DNA from: Sphingomonas ginkgonis
Lineage (GTDB): Bacteria; Pseudomonadota; Alphaproteobacteria; Sphingomonadales; Sphingomonadaceae
DNA: 64,000 nt
Direction: 5' to 3'
NCBI RefSeq assembly: GCF_003970925.1
Contig: NZ_RWJF01000001.1
Span: 614,501 to 678,500, forward strand
Each line of letters opens with the position of its first letter. Positions within the stretch are counted from its first letter, which is position 1. The translations under genes were made by a program, and so were the position numbers. The notes beneath the pieces are model-generated. The model saw nothing but the letters and a program-made list of their open reading frames with translations. It was not told the DNA's origin and ran no database searches. Below are positions 1 through 8,147 of this stretch, piece by piece.

Positions 1-571
1 GGTTGCGCAGCAGCATGACGCCATGACTGCCGAGATCGGCGACCAGCCGCTCGCGCTCGTCGAGGTCGACCGCCACGCCCTCATAGTCATGGAAGGCGAG
101 ATCGCCGCCGACCAGCATCGCGGTCTGGGTCAGCGGCAACAGCCCCTCTTCGTGCGCGGCGACCGCCTGGCCGTGCGGCGTGTGGAGGTGGATGACCGCC
201 TGCGCATCCTCGCGCGCCATGTGGATCGCGGAGTGGATGGTGAAGCCGGCGGGATTGGTGATGAAGGGCGTCGGATCGACCGGATTGCCGTTGGTGTCGA
301 CCTTGACCAGCGAGCTGGCAGTCACTTCCTCGAACATGAGGTTGTAGGGGTTGAGCAGGAAGTGGTGCTCGGGCCCGGGGATGCGCACCGACATGTGGGT
401 GAAGATGAGATCGTCCCAGCCGTAGTGGGCGATCAGCCGGTAGGCGGCGGCGAGATCGACGCGGAGCTTCCACTCCTCCTCGCCGACCTTCCCCTCCAGG
501 CTCGGGATCTCGACCTCGCCGGGCGTGGCGAGGCGCTCCATCCCGCGGTTGATGTTGTCGACACGGTTCAT
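1..571 (-). CDS. Class II aldolase/adducin family protein (3' end cut by window edge)
   Basis: About 190 N-terminal residues are visible; the C-terminus lies beyond the window. The family contains Zn-dependent fuculose-phosphate aldolase-like lyases and adducin-like proteins. The metal-binding signature HLHTPHG is at residues 128-134, and the family's FEEVTASSLVKVD stretch precedes it. The ATG (571-569) overlaps the stop of the upstream isomerase gene as ATGA, so the two are translationally coupled. A maleylacetoacetate isomerase partner suggests catabolism of an aromatic or small organic acid, but the substrate cannot be read from the sequence. Confidence 0.85.
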   Translation of the reverse strand, partial: MNRVDNINRGMERLATPGEVEIPSLEGKVGEEEWKLRVDLAAAYRLIAHYGWDDLIFTHMSVRIPGPEHHFLLNPYNLMFEEVTASSLVKVDTNGNPVDPTPFITNPAGFTIHSAIHMAREDAQAVIHLHTPHGQAVAAHEEGLLPLTQTAMLVGGDLAFHDYEGVAVDLDERERLVADLGSHGVMLLRN

Positions 572-1224
572 GCCATCTTCTCCTTGGCCCCAATCTCTCG
601 GGCAACGTCGGGGTGGGCGGCGGCGACGGCGGGCAGGGCGAGGCAGCTCGCCTCGACCCGCGCCAGCGTCGGATAGGGAGCGAGCGGCACGTCGAAGCGC
701 CGCGCATTGTAGAGCTGGGGCACGAGGCAGATGTCGGCGAAGCCGATCTCGTCGCCGGCGAGGAAGCGGCCGGCACCCGGCGCCGCCATCGCTTCCAGCG
801 CGGCGAGCCCTTCGCGCACCCAGTGGCGATACCATTCGTCGGCGGCTTCCTGCGACTGGCCCAGCTCCCCCTTGAGATGCCGCAGCACGCGCAGATTGTT
901 GAGCGGGTGGATGTCGCAAGCGACCACCAGCGCCATCGCCAGCACATGGCTGCGCGCCGCCGGGTCCTTGGGGACGAACGGCGGCTGCTCGTGGCGGGCG
1001 TCGAGATAGTCCATGATCGCCAGGCTTTGGACGAGGCGGTGGCCGTCGATCTCGAGCATCGGGACGAGGCCCTGCGGGTTCTCGGCGCGCCACGCCTCCG
1101 ATCGCTGGTCGCCGGCGGCGAGGTCGACGACATGGGTGTCGAAGTCGACGCCCTTGAGGTGCAGGGCGATGCGGACGCGATAGCAGGCGGAGGAGCGCCA
1201 GTAATCGTGGAGCAGCGGTTTCAT
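568..1224 (-). CDS. maiA: Maleylacetoacetate isomerase (zeta-class glutathione S-transferase)
   Basis: A 218-aa cytosolic protein of usual length for zeta-class GSTs, which isomerise maleylacetoacetate to fumarylacetoacetate with glutathione in tyrosine/homogentisate breakdown. The N-terminal thioredoxin-like domain begins at residue 1 and carries the signature SSACYRVRIAL (zeta GSTs have SSCSxRVRIAL) and the glutathione-binding NPQGLVPML and QSLAI stretches. The all-helical C-terminal domain follows, with DIHPLNNLRVL typical of the family. The ATG at 1224 is chosen because this canonical N-terminus begins there, although the frame stays open upstream. Its stop overlaps the start of the aldolase gene. 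No other tyrosine-degradation gene is in view. Confidence 0.9.
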   Translation of the reverse strand: MKPLLHDYWRSSACYRVRIALHLKGVDFDTHVVDLAAGDQRSEAWRAENPQGLVPMLEIDGHRLVQSLAIMDYLDARHEQPPFVPKDPAARSHVLAMALVVACDIHPLNNLRVLRHLKGELGQSQEAADEWYRHWVREGLAALEAMAAPGAGRFLAGDEIGFADICLVPQLYNARRFDVPLAPYPTLARVEASCLALPAVAAAHPDVAREIGAKEKMA

Positions 1225-1498
1225 CGCGCGCGAACGGTCCGAAGAGTCACAGGGTCGAGCCGCGTCGCCAGGTTCGGTGCGGCACGAAAGGTCCCAATGG
1301 TCACAGTGTCGCGCTTCTTCACGGGAGACGAGACGGGCCGCTGGGACCGGCGCGCTGCCTGCGGATCTTCCTGCCGGTGCGCAGTTGTGGCCCGGTGCCA
1401 CTGCCAAGAGGCGGCAGGACTCGTCTGGGATGCGCTCGGTTCGCTCGTCGCCATGCCCGCGTGAATGCCACAGGTGGGGCGCGGTAGGACAGGCCAAA
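1225..1498. other. Intergenic region with an imperfect 22-bp direct repeat upstream of maiA
   Basis: No convincing gene is seen in these 274 bases. Two copies of a 22-bp element (1236-1257 and 1290-1311) match at 18 of 22 positions and start 54 bp apart. The proximal copy ends 12 bp before the maiA ATG, so the pair may be regulator sites or part of the promoter. A short plus-strand frame at 1297-1464 is not supported by any recognisable content. Confidence 0.35.
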
Positions 1499-1897
1499 TC
1501 AGCCGAGGAAGGGGGCGATCACCGCCTCGGGCACGCGCAGCGGGCGGCCGCTCGCCCGGTCGAGGATCGCCCATACCGTCAGCGCGCGGACCCGCGGTTT
1601 CCCATCCGCGCCGGTGAACTCCATGTGGCGGTCGAAGCGGGCGCCGCGCGGAGCCTCGCCGACCCAGGTCCGCGCGGTCAGCACGTCGCCGGGCAGCGCG
1701 GCGCGCAGATAGTCGATCTCGTGGCGGACCACGACCCAGATATAGGCAGCGTCGTGCGCCGGGTCGGCGACGCTCCGCCAGTGGGCGACCGCGACGTCCT
1801 GGATCCACTGCACCCAGACCGCATTGTTGACGTGGCCGAGCTCGTCGATGTGGTCGGGGGTGGCGGTGATGGTGGCGGTGAAGACGGGGCGGGTCAT
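1499..1897 (-). CDS. Acyl-CoA thioesterase, hotdog fold (4-hydroxybenzoyl-CoA thioesterase/YbgC-like)
   Basis: A single hotdog domain of 132 aa, the normal size. These enzymes hydrolyse acyl-CoA thioesters in the cytosol. The signature DELGHVNNAVW at about residues 18-28 matches the DxxGHVNNxxY active-site helix, with the Asp as likely catalytic residue. The central part contains VRHEIDYLRAALPGD, as in other family members. The ATG overlaps the stop of the upstream protease-like gene as ATGA (1894-1897), so they are coupled. The natural substrate is not predictable. Confidence 0.88.
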   Translation of the reverse strand: MTRPVFTATITATPDHIDELGHVNNAVWVQWIQDVAVAHWRSVADPAHDAAYIWVVVRHEIDYLRAALPGDVLTARTWVGEAPRGARFDRHMEFTGADGKPRVRALTVWAILDRASGRPLRVPEAVIAPFLG

Positions 1898-3288
1898 GTG
1901 GCAGGTGTCGCGAAGGCCGGGCCGATACCGGTCGCGGCGATGAACCCGTCGAGGGCGGCCTTGCCGTCGGGATGCCCCTTGTCGAGCAGGTCGGCGATGG
2001 CGGCGGTGTCGCCGCGCGGCGCCCCCAGTTCCTCGACCAGTGCCAGCCATTCGCGCCGGTTTACCGTCTTCTGCGCGCCATGGCGGGCGATCAGGGTGCG
2101 GACGAAGCGGCCGAAGTCGCCGCCGGCCGCCTTCTCCGCAACCAGGGCGAGGATCACGCCACAGGCATAATAGGCGCGGAAGTCGTCGGTCCGCTGGTAG
2201 GCGGCCTCGATCCCGCCATGGGCGAGATAGGGAACGCATTCGTCGCGCGCCTCGCGAAGCCGGGCATGGATGTCGTAGTGGGGGTCGGCGGCGGCGGTCG
2301 CGCGGAAGGCGAGCAGTTCGGCGCCGCCCTCGGTGATCCAGCTCTCCTCCGGGCGGCTGTAGGCGATCGCCTGACCGAGCCAGAAATGCGCGGACTCGTG
2401 CGCGGCGAACCAGCGCGCCTGGCTGCTGAGCTGGGCGCTGGGCTTGACCACGCCAATGCCTTCGAGACGCATGACCACCATGCCGGACAGGACGCTGCCG
2501 CCCATGCTGATGAGGTGCGGGGTGGGGCCGGCCCAGGAGACGAGCAGCGTCGGGCGCCCGACCGGGGCCGGTCCGAGCGCGCGCTGGTAGGACTGGAGGA
2601 TGGCCGGGATCTCGGTGCGGAGGAAGGTGGCGAGCCAGGCCGGGAGGGCGGGATCGATGACGGTGGTCAGCGCCGGGCCAACCAGCGGGGTCGCCTTGCC
2701 GAACAGGAGATAGGCATCGCCGTCGTCGGTCGTGACCCGGTCGACACGGCGGCCCTGGTAAAGGATCGGGCTGCCGCCATCGCGGAACGTCATCCGGGTG
2801 GGGCGGGCCACTCCGGGCAGGAGGTCGCTGTCGCGCGGGGCCTTCGCGGCGACCGCGGCCGAGGGCAGGGGAAGAACTCGGAACGCGTCGGCATAGAGGG
2901 CGACCGCGCCATCGGTGAACAGCAGCGCCGGGTCGTAGCTGCCTTCGAGATTGGCCGAGACGGGCGTGAACGCCAGCCGGACTCGCGCGGGAACGGCTCC
3001 GCCGTCCGCCACCAGCGCGTCATAGTCGCCGATGCGCTCGAGCCGGACGCCCGGCGTGAGCACCCGGACGCTCGGGACGCGCCACGAGACGGGACCCTTC
3101 AGGGGTGGATGGGACTTGGCGAAGACCCAGACGGGCGCGGCGATGGCCAGGCGATAGTCGGCCGACCAGCGGTTCCCCGAGCGGGCGACCACGACACTGG
3201 CGACGGGCGCGTCAGGGCTTGCGGAGGTGGCGGCGGGTGCTGCCCCGGATGCCGCCAGGCTCGCGAGAAACAGCAGCGGTCGCTTCAT
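1894..3288 (-). CDS. Secreted HExxH metallopeptidase-like protein (M1-like gluzincin), function unknown
   Basis: 464 aa with an N-terminal signal peptide (KRPLLFLASLAASGAAPA, cleavage near residue 20), so probably periplasmic. The first half is beta-rich and resembles no family I can name. The second half carries a zinc site: HESAH at 297-301 and WITEGGAE with Glu320 exactly 19 residues after the second His, the HExxH-x18-E spacing of M1/gluzincin peptidases. There is no GAMEN exopeptidase motif, so it is not a typical aminopeptidase N. It is coupled to the thioesterase gene and lies 10 bp downstream of oligopeptidase B. The family assignment rests on the zinc motif only. Confidence 0.7.
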   Translation of the reverse strand: MKRPLLFLASLAASGAAPAATSASPDAPVASVVVARSGNRWSADYRLAIAAPVWVFAKSHPPLKGPVSWRVPSVRVLTPGVRLERIGDYDALVADGGAVPARVRLAFTPVSANLEGSYDPALLFTDGAVALYADAFRVLPLPSAAVAAKAPRDSDLLPGVARPTRMTFRDGGSPILYQGRRVDRVTTDDGDAYLLFGKATPLVGPALTTVIDPALPAWLATFLRTEIPAILQSYQRALGPAPVGRPTLLVSWAGPTPHLISMGGSVLSGMVVMRLEGIGVVKPSAQLSSQARWFAAHESAHFWLGQAIAYSRPEESWITEGGAELLAFRATAAADPHYDIHARLREARDECVPYLAHGGIEAAYQRTDDFRAYYACGVILALVAEKAAGGDFGRFVRTLIARHGAQKTVNRREWLALVEELGAPRGDTAAIADLLDKGHPDGKAALDGFIAATGIGPAFATPAT

Positions 3289-3298
3289 CCCACCCCCG

Positions 3299-5362
3299 TC
3301 AGGATTCCCCGAGCTGCCATAGCACGAAGGCGTAGGCCTCGGCGACCTCGTGGAGCGAGTCCCAGCGGCCGCTCTTGCCGCCGTGGCCGGCGCCCATGTT
3401 GATCTTGAGCAAAAGGAGATTGTCGTCGGTCTTGAGCTCGCGGAGCTTCGCGGCCCACTTGGCCGGCTCCCAATAGGTCACGCGGGGATCGTTGAGGCCG
3501 CCGGTGATCAGCATCGGCGGATAGGCTTGGGCCTTGACCTGGTCGTAGGGCGAATAGCTGCGGATGAGGTCGAAGGCGGCCTTGTCCTCGATCGGGTTGC
3601 CCCACTCGGGCCACTCGCCGGGGGTGAGCGGCAGGCTGGCGTCGAGCATGGTGTTGAGCACGTCGACGAAGGGGACGTCGGCGACCACCGCGCCCCACAG
3701 CTCGGGATCGGAATTGGCGACCGCGCCCATCAGCTCGCCGCCCGCCGAGCCGCCCTGGATCGCGATCCGGCCGGGCCGGGTGAAGCCGGCGTCGACCAGG
3801 CCCTTCGCGGCGTCGACGAAGTCGTTGAAGGTGCTGGTCCGCCTGGTGAGCTTCCCGTCGAGGAACCACTGGTAGCCGAGGTCGTCGCCGCCGCGGATGT
3901 GGGCGATGGCGTAGGCGAAGCCGCGGTCGAGCAGGCTGAGGCGCGAGCTGGAGAAGCTCGGCGGGATGGCAAAGCCGTAGGCACCATAGGCATAGAGGAA
4001 GAGCTTGCCGTCGCCGTCCTTGCGGAAGTCGTCGCGGTAGACGACCGAGACGGGGATGGCGGCGCCGTCGCGGCCGGGGACCATCAGCCGCTCGGTGCGG
4101 TATTGCGAGGCGTCGTAGCCGGACGGGATCTCGGTGACCTTGCGGACCTCGAGGCGATCGTCCTCGGGATGATAGTCGTAGACGGTGCCGGGCGTGACCA
4201 TCGAGGAATAGCCGACGCGGTAGGCGGCGGGGGCGAACTCGGGGTTGGAGCCAAACGCGGCGGAGTAGCTCGCCTCCGCGAAGGGGATCCGGCGGGTCTC
4301 GCCGGTGGCGTAATCGCGTAGCAGGAGCTGGTCGAGGCCGTCGACCCGGGCGGTCAGCGCGAGATGGTCGCGGAAGGCGGTGATCCCGCGGAGGTAGGTG
4401 CGATCGCTGCCCTCGACCAGCGTGTTCCACTCGCCCGGGGCGGCGAACTCGGCGGTGGCGACGCGGAAATTGACGTGGTTGTCGTTGGTGAGGATCCACA
4501 GCCGGCCGTGCGCGGCGTCGCAGCTATATTCGCGGCCGGTGCGGCGCGGGCTGATCATCACCGGCTCGGCGGCCGCGTCGTCCGCGGGGACGAAGCGGAC
4601 CTCGCTGGTGGTGTTGTCGCCGGTGGCGATGAAGATGGTCGAGCGGTCCTGCGATTCGCCGACCCCGACCGAGAAGCCGAGCTCCTCGGTTTCCTCGTAG
4701 ACGAGCTTGGCCCGGGCCGGGTCCTCGCCGAGGCGATGGTAGAGGGCGCGGTAGCTGCGCCAATTGTCGTTGACCTCGGTGTAGACGAGGCCGGCGCTGT
4801 CGGCAGTCCAGACCGGCGAGCCGATGCCGACCGTGGTCACCGTCTCGAGCTCGCGCCCGCTGTCGACCTCGCGGACGCTGAGGGTGAAGCGCTCCGAGCC
4901 GCTGTCGTCGATCATCGTCGCCATCAGCCGGCCGTCGGGGCTGACCGCGATCGCGCCGAGGCGGAAATAATCCTTGCCCGCGGCCGCGGCCGGTTCGGCG
5001 AAGATGAGCTGGTCGGCGCCGCCGGCGACCGGCCGCCGGTACCAGTCGCGATACTGGGCGCCGGGCTTGAACGCCCACCAGTAGAGCCAGTCGCCGTCCT
5101 TCTGCGGAACCGAGCTGTCGTCTTCCTTGATTCGCCCCTTCATCTCCTGGAACAGCGTGTCGACCAGCCCGGCATGCGGCTTCATCGCCGCCTCGAACCA
5201 GGCGTTCTCGGCCTTGAGGTAAGCGAGCACGTCGGCGTCGTTGACCTCGGGATAGGCCGGGTCGCGCAGCCAGGCGTAAGGGTCGTCGATGGTGACGCCA
5301 TGGTGGCTGAAGCTGTGCGGGCGCTTGTCGGCGCGGGGCGGGCGCGGGGGCTGGTCGGTCAT
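3299..5362 (-). CDS. ptrB: Oligopeptidase B-like S9 family serine peptidase
   Basis: 687 aa, the usual length for prolyl oligopeptidase-family enzymes that cut short peptides, here most like oligopeptidase B (after Arg/Lys). The N-terminus has HGVTIDDPYAWLRDP, typical of the S9A propeller start. The propeller spans about 60-420 and the alpha/beta hydrolase domain follows. The nucleophile is Ser539 in GGSAGG, with Asp625 in GGLNDPRV and His660 in GAGHGG. No signal peptide is present, so it is probably cytosolic. It is divergent from the Kef-type antiporter, 64 bp apart. Confidence 0.92.
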   Translation of the reverse strand: MTDQPPRPPRADKRPHSFSHHGVTIDDPYAWLRDPAYPEVNDADVLAYLKAENAWFEAAMKPHAGLVDTLFQEMKGRIKEDDSSVPQKDGDWLYWWAFKPGAQYRDWYRRPVAGGADQLIFAEPAAAAGKDYFRLGAIAVSPDGRLMATMIDDSGSERFTLSVREVDSGRELETVTTVGIGSPVWTADSAGLVYTEVNDNWRSYRALYHRLGEDPARAKLVYEETEELGFSVGVGESQDRSTIFIATGDNTTSEVRFVPADDAAAEPVMISPRRTGREYSCDAAHGRLWILTNDNHVNFRVATAEFAAPGEWNTLVEGSDRTYLRGITAFRDHLALTARVDGLDQLLLRDYATGETRRIPFAEASYSAAFGSNPEFAPAAYRVGYSSMVTPGTVYDYHPEDDRLEVRKVTEIPSGYDASQYRTERLMVPGRDGAAIPVSVVYRDDFRKDGDGKLFLYAYGAYGFAIPPSFSSSRLSLLDRGFAYAIAHIRGGDDLGYQWFLDGKLTRRTSTFNDFVDAAKGLVDAGFTRPGRIAIQGGSAGGELMGAVANSDPELWGAVVADVPFVDVLNTMLDASLPLTPGEWPEWGNPIEDKAAFDLIRSYSPYDQVKAQAYPPMLITGGLNDPRVTYWEPAKWAAKLRELKTDDNLLLLKINMGAGHGGKSGRWDSLHEVAEAYAFVLWQLGES

Positions 5363-5426
5363 GAGCGCCCACCTAGGTCGTCGGGGCTGGCTTCACCAGC
5401 CCGGCTCTGCCAAGCCGTTGGGCGAG

Positions 5427-7181
5427 ATGCACGAAGCGACCGTCCAGACCCACCTACTGCGCGACGCGGTGATCCTGCTCGGCTTCGCGCTGGGCTTCGT
5501 CATCCTGTTCCGCCGGCTCGGTCTGGGCGCGACACTGGGCTATCTGCTCGCGGGCGCGGTGGTGGGTCCGAGCGTGCTCGGGCTGGTCGGCGGGGCGGCG
5601 GAGAAGATCGACGTCGCCGAACTCGGGATCACCTTCCTGCTGTTCATCGTCGGCTTGGAGCTCAACCCGGCGCGGCTGTGGCGGATGAAGCGGGAAATCT
5701 TCGGGCTGGGGCTGCTGCAGGTGGCGAGCTGCGGGCTGCTGCTGGCCGGCTTCACCTGGGTGGTGACGAAGAACGACCTCGCCGCGGCGATCGCGCTCGG
5801 GCTGCCGCTCGGCCTCTCCTCGACCGCGCAGGTGCTGCCGCTGCTGCAGTCCTCGGGCCGGCTGCGCACCCCGTTCGGCGAGCGCGCCTTCGCGATCCTG
5901 CTGTTCCAGGACCTGTCGATCATCCCGCTGATCACCATCGTCACGCTGATGAGCCGCAACCCGGCCGACGCCAACGCGCCGCCCGGCTGGCTGCTGGCGC
6001 TCTATACGGTGGGCGCGATCGCCGGGCTGATCGCGCTCGGCCGGTTCGCGATCCGCCCGCTGTTCCGGCTGATCGGCAATCTCGGCGAGCGCGAGATGTT
6101 CGTGGTCGCCGCGCTGTTCACGATCATCGCCGCGGCGGCGCTGATGGAGCTGCTTGGCCTGTCGACCGCGCTCGGCGCCTTCGTCGCGGGCGTGATGCTG
6201 GCGGACTCGCCCTACCGCCACGAGCTGGAGGCCGACGTCGAGCCGTTCCGTTCGATCCTGCTCGGGCTGTTCTTCCTCTCGGTCGGAATGCTGCTCGACC
6301 TCGGGGCGATCGCCAAGGAGCCGCTGTTCGTGCTCGGCATGGCGGCGGCGCTGATCGCGGTGAAGACAGCGGTGATCGCCGGAATTGGGCTGGCCTTCCG
6401 GATGAGCTGGCGGAGCGCGCTCGGCCTCGGGATCCTGCTCAGCCAGGGCGGCGAGTTCGGCTTCGTGCTGTTCAGCCAGGCGCAGGGCGCGCAGCTGATC
6501 GACGCCGAGACGACCAGCCTGTTCAGCGCGATCGTGACCCTCTCGATGGTCACCACGCCGTTCCTGATGAAGGCGACGCGCAAGCTGCGCGAGGCGCCGG
6601 TCGAGCGGCAGGAGAAGCGGGAGGAGCCGCAGAACGATGGCGCCAATGCGCTGATCGTCGGCTACGGCCGGTTCGGGCAGACCGTCGCGCAGATGCTGAT
6701 CGCCAGCGAGGTGCCGGTGACGCTGATCGACACCGACGTCGAGATGATCGACGTCGCCGGGGAGTTTGGCGCCAAGGTCTATTTCGGTGACGGCACGCGG
6801 GTCGACCTGCTGCGGCAGGCGGGCGCGGAAGAGGCCGAGCTGATCCTCTTCTGCATCGACGGCGACCAGCTCACCCCCGACATCATCGAGGGCGTGCACG
6901 AGGCGTTCCCCAAGGCGGCGCTGTACGCGCGGGCGTTCGACCGCCGCTCGGTGATCAAGCTCAAGGATTCGCCGGTCCGCTACGTGGTTCGCGAAGTGCT
7001 CGAGAGCGCGGTCCGGATGGCGCGGATGGCGCTGGAGGAAATCGGCGTCGGTGGCGAGCAGATTGACCGCTCCGAGGCGATGTACCGCGGGCGCGACCGC
7101 GAACGGCTGCATCGACAGTTCGAGACCGGCGACCTCAAGACCGCGCGCGAAAAGATCATCACCCAGGACGAACGGCGCTAG
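5427..7181 (+). CDS. Kef-type monovalent cation:proton antiporter (CPA2) with TrkA-N domain
   Basis: 584 aa. About twelve transmembrane helices (residues 12-385) form a CPA2 exchanger domain with the KefB/KefC signature HELEADVEPFRSILLG (265-280) and FQD (160-162). A cytosolic RCK/TrkA-N Rossmann domain follows, with VGYGRFGQ at 411-418 and an Asp (TLIDTD) that fixes a dinucleotide. Such proteins export K+ and acidify the cytosol during electrophile or glutathione stress. The ATG at 5427 is used because earlier in-frame starts would run into the divergent peptidase gene. No KefF/KefG-type ancillary oxidoreductase gene is next to it. Confidence 0.9.
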   Translation: MHEATVQTHLLRDAVILLGFALGFVILFRRLGLGATLGYLLAGAVVGPSVLGLVGGAAEKIDVAELGITFLLFIVGLELNPARLWRMKREIFGLGLLQVASCGLLLAGFTWVVTKNDLAAAIALGLPLGLSSTAQVLPLLQSSGRLRTPFGERAFAILLFQDLSIIPLITIVTLMSRNPADANAPPGWLLALYTVGAIAGLIALGRFAIRPLFRLIGNLGEREMFVVAALFTIIAAAALMELLGLSTALGAFVAGVMLADSPYRHELEADVEPFRSILLGLFFLSVGMLLDLGAIAKEPLFVLGMAAALIAVKTAVIAGIGLAFRMSWRSALGLGILLSQGGEFGFVLFSQAQGAQLIDAETTSLFSAIVTLSMVTTPFLMKATRKLREAPVERQEKREEPQNDGANALIVGYGRFGQTVAQMLIASEVPVTLIDTDVEMIDVAGEFGAKVYFGDGTRVDLLRQAGAEEAELILFCIDGDQLTPDIIEGVHEAFPKAALYARAFDRRSVIKLKDSPVRYVVREVLESAVRMARMALEEIGVGGEQIDRSEAMYRGRDRERLHRQFETGDLKTAREKIITQDERR

Positions 7182-7187
7182 CCGGAC

Positions 7188-7220
7188 CCGGCCCGCGCCC
7201 TGGGGCAGGGCGCGGGCCGG
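7188..7220. terminator. Candidate bidirectional hairpin between the antiporter and UrcA genes
   Basis: A perfect 14-bp inverted repeat (7188-7201 with 7207-7220) encloses a GGGGC loop and lies between two convergent genes. It is very GC-rich with no T-tract on either side, so it is a stem-loop that may end or protect both transcripts rather than a textbook intrinsic terminator. Confidence 0.55.
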
Positions 7221-7227
7221 ACGGCCA

Positions 7228-7617
7228 TCACCGGGTCGGCAGGCTGATGGTGATGGCCGTGACGGCGAGCGCCGGAGCGGCCGACGCGGCGACCGCGCGG
7301 GCGCGGGCGAGCGCCTCCTCCATCTGCGGCCGCGACTGGCTCCACGCCGCGCGCGAGCAATCCTGCCAGCGAACAGTGTCGACGAGCGAGATGCCGGCGG
7401 CGCCCACGGCCTCGTTGCAGAGGTCGCGCACCGCGCCGGTTACCCTCCGGGCGAGCGCCCGCTCGCCGCGGCTCGTCGCGAGGTCGAGGCTTGCGAGTGG
7501 GATGTGGACGGTGAGCCGATCGGGCTCGGGGGCGGTGACGACAACCGGCCGGGCAAGCGCCGGAACGGCCGCAACCAGGAACAGGGCAGCGGCCGGAAGC
7601 ATGGATGACGGGGCCAT
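7228..7617 (-). CDS. UrcA family secreted protein (copy 1)
   Basis: 129 aa. A signal peptide (MLPAAALFLVAAVPALA) is followed by a mature domain of about 105 residues with the UrcA pattern: a VHIPLASLDLATSRGERALARRV segment (shortened here to its sense), two Cys (VRDLCNEA and WQDCSRAAW) and an alanine-rich C-terminal helix. UrcA proteins are small periplasmic proteins of unknown function common in Sphingomonadales and Caulobacterales. The start at 7617 is preferred over an upstream ATG because AGGAG lies 6 bases before it. It sits downstream of a paralogous copy (7724-8110) on the same strand. Confidence 0.85.
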   Translation of the reverse strand: MAPSSMLPAAALFLVAAVPALARPVVVTAPEPDRLTVHIPLASLDLATSRGERALARRVTGAVRDLCNEAVGAAGISLVDTVRWQDCSRAAWSQSRPQMEEALARARAVAASAAPALAVTAITISLPTR

Positions 7618-7723
7618 CGCATTCTCCTGCCTGATGGCGGCCATGCACCCCGGTGCGGCCGACCCCGCAAGACCGGTCGCCGACGGCTGCCGCCATGGCC
7701 AGCAGCGGCCGCTTGTCCGGCGA

Positions 7724-8110
7724 TCAGTGTCCGAGGCTGATGACGATCGCCGAGGCGGCGATGGTCGAGGTCCCGGTGCTCGCGATCTCGCGGGCGCGCT
7801 GGATGGCGGCGGCGATCTGCGGATCGGCCTGCTCCCAGGCATCCCGCGAGCAATCTTTGCGCCCGAGGATCGAGTTGAGATCGGTCGTGCCGCCGGGCAC
7901 GATCTCGTCGCAGAGACCGCGAATGCCTCCGCGCACGCGGGCCTGAAGCACGCGCTCGCCTGCCGGCACGGCGAGGTTGAGGTCGGCGTAGCTGATGTGG
8001 CGCACCACCCGGTCGGGTTCGGCGGTCACCACGACCGGGCCGCGCGCGAGCGACGGGCTGGCGGCCAGGGCCGTCAAGATGGCGGCGGAAATCATGAACG
8101 TCCTGCTCAT
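7724..8110 (-). CDS. UrcA family secreted protein (copy 2)
   Basis: 128 aa, starting at MSRTFMISAAILTALAA with a signal peptide ending near SLARG. It shares its build with the neighbouring copy: VVVTAEPDRVVRHISYADLNL, a Cys in IRGLCDEIV, a Cys in RKDCSRDAW and a QADPQIAAAIQRAR helix. AGGAGG lies 5 bases upstream of the ATG, fixing the start. It begins 37 bp after the stop of the LytTR-type regulator, suggesting co-transcription or regulation by it. Function in the family is unknown; export to the periplasm is inferred from the signal peptide. Confidence 0.87.
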   Translation of the reverse strand: MSRTFMISAAILTALAASPSLARGPVVVTAEPDRVVRHISYADLNLAVPAGERVLQARVRGGIRGLCDEIVPGGTTDLNSILGRKDCSRDAWEQADPQIAAAIQRAREIASTGTSTIAASAIVISLGH

Positions 8111-8147
8111 TCTACCCTCCTGTCTTGAGGGCTTCAGGAATGAGCTT

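Noticed and set aside
1297..1464. 55-codon plus-strand ORF in the maiA upstream gap with AAAGG before its ATG
   Set aside because: The composition (many Cys, Arg and Trp without pattern) does not look like a protein, and the region carries the direct repeat instead.
4364..6790. Open frame of about 800 codons spanning the peptidase and antiporter genes on the plus strand
   Set aside because: It is antisense to oligopeptidase B and out of frame with the antiporter, both of which have complete catalytic motifs. Long shadows are expected at this GC content.
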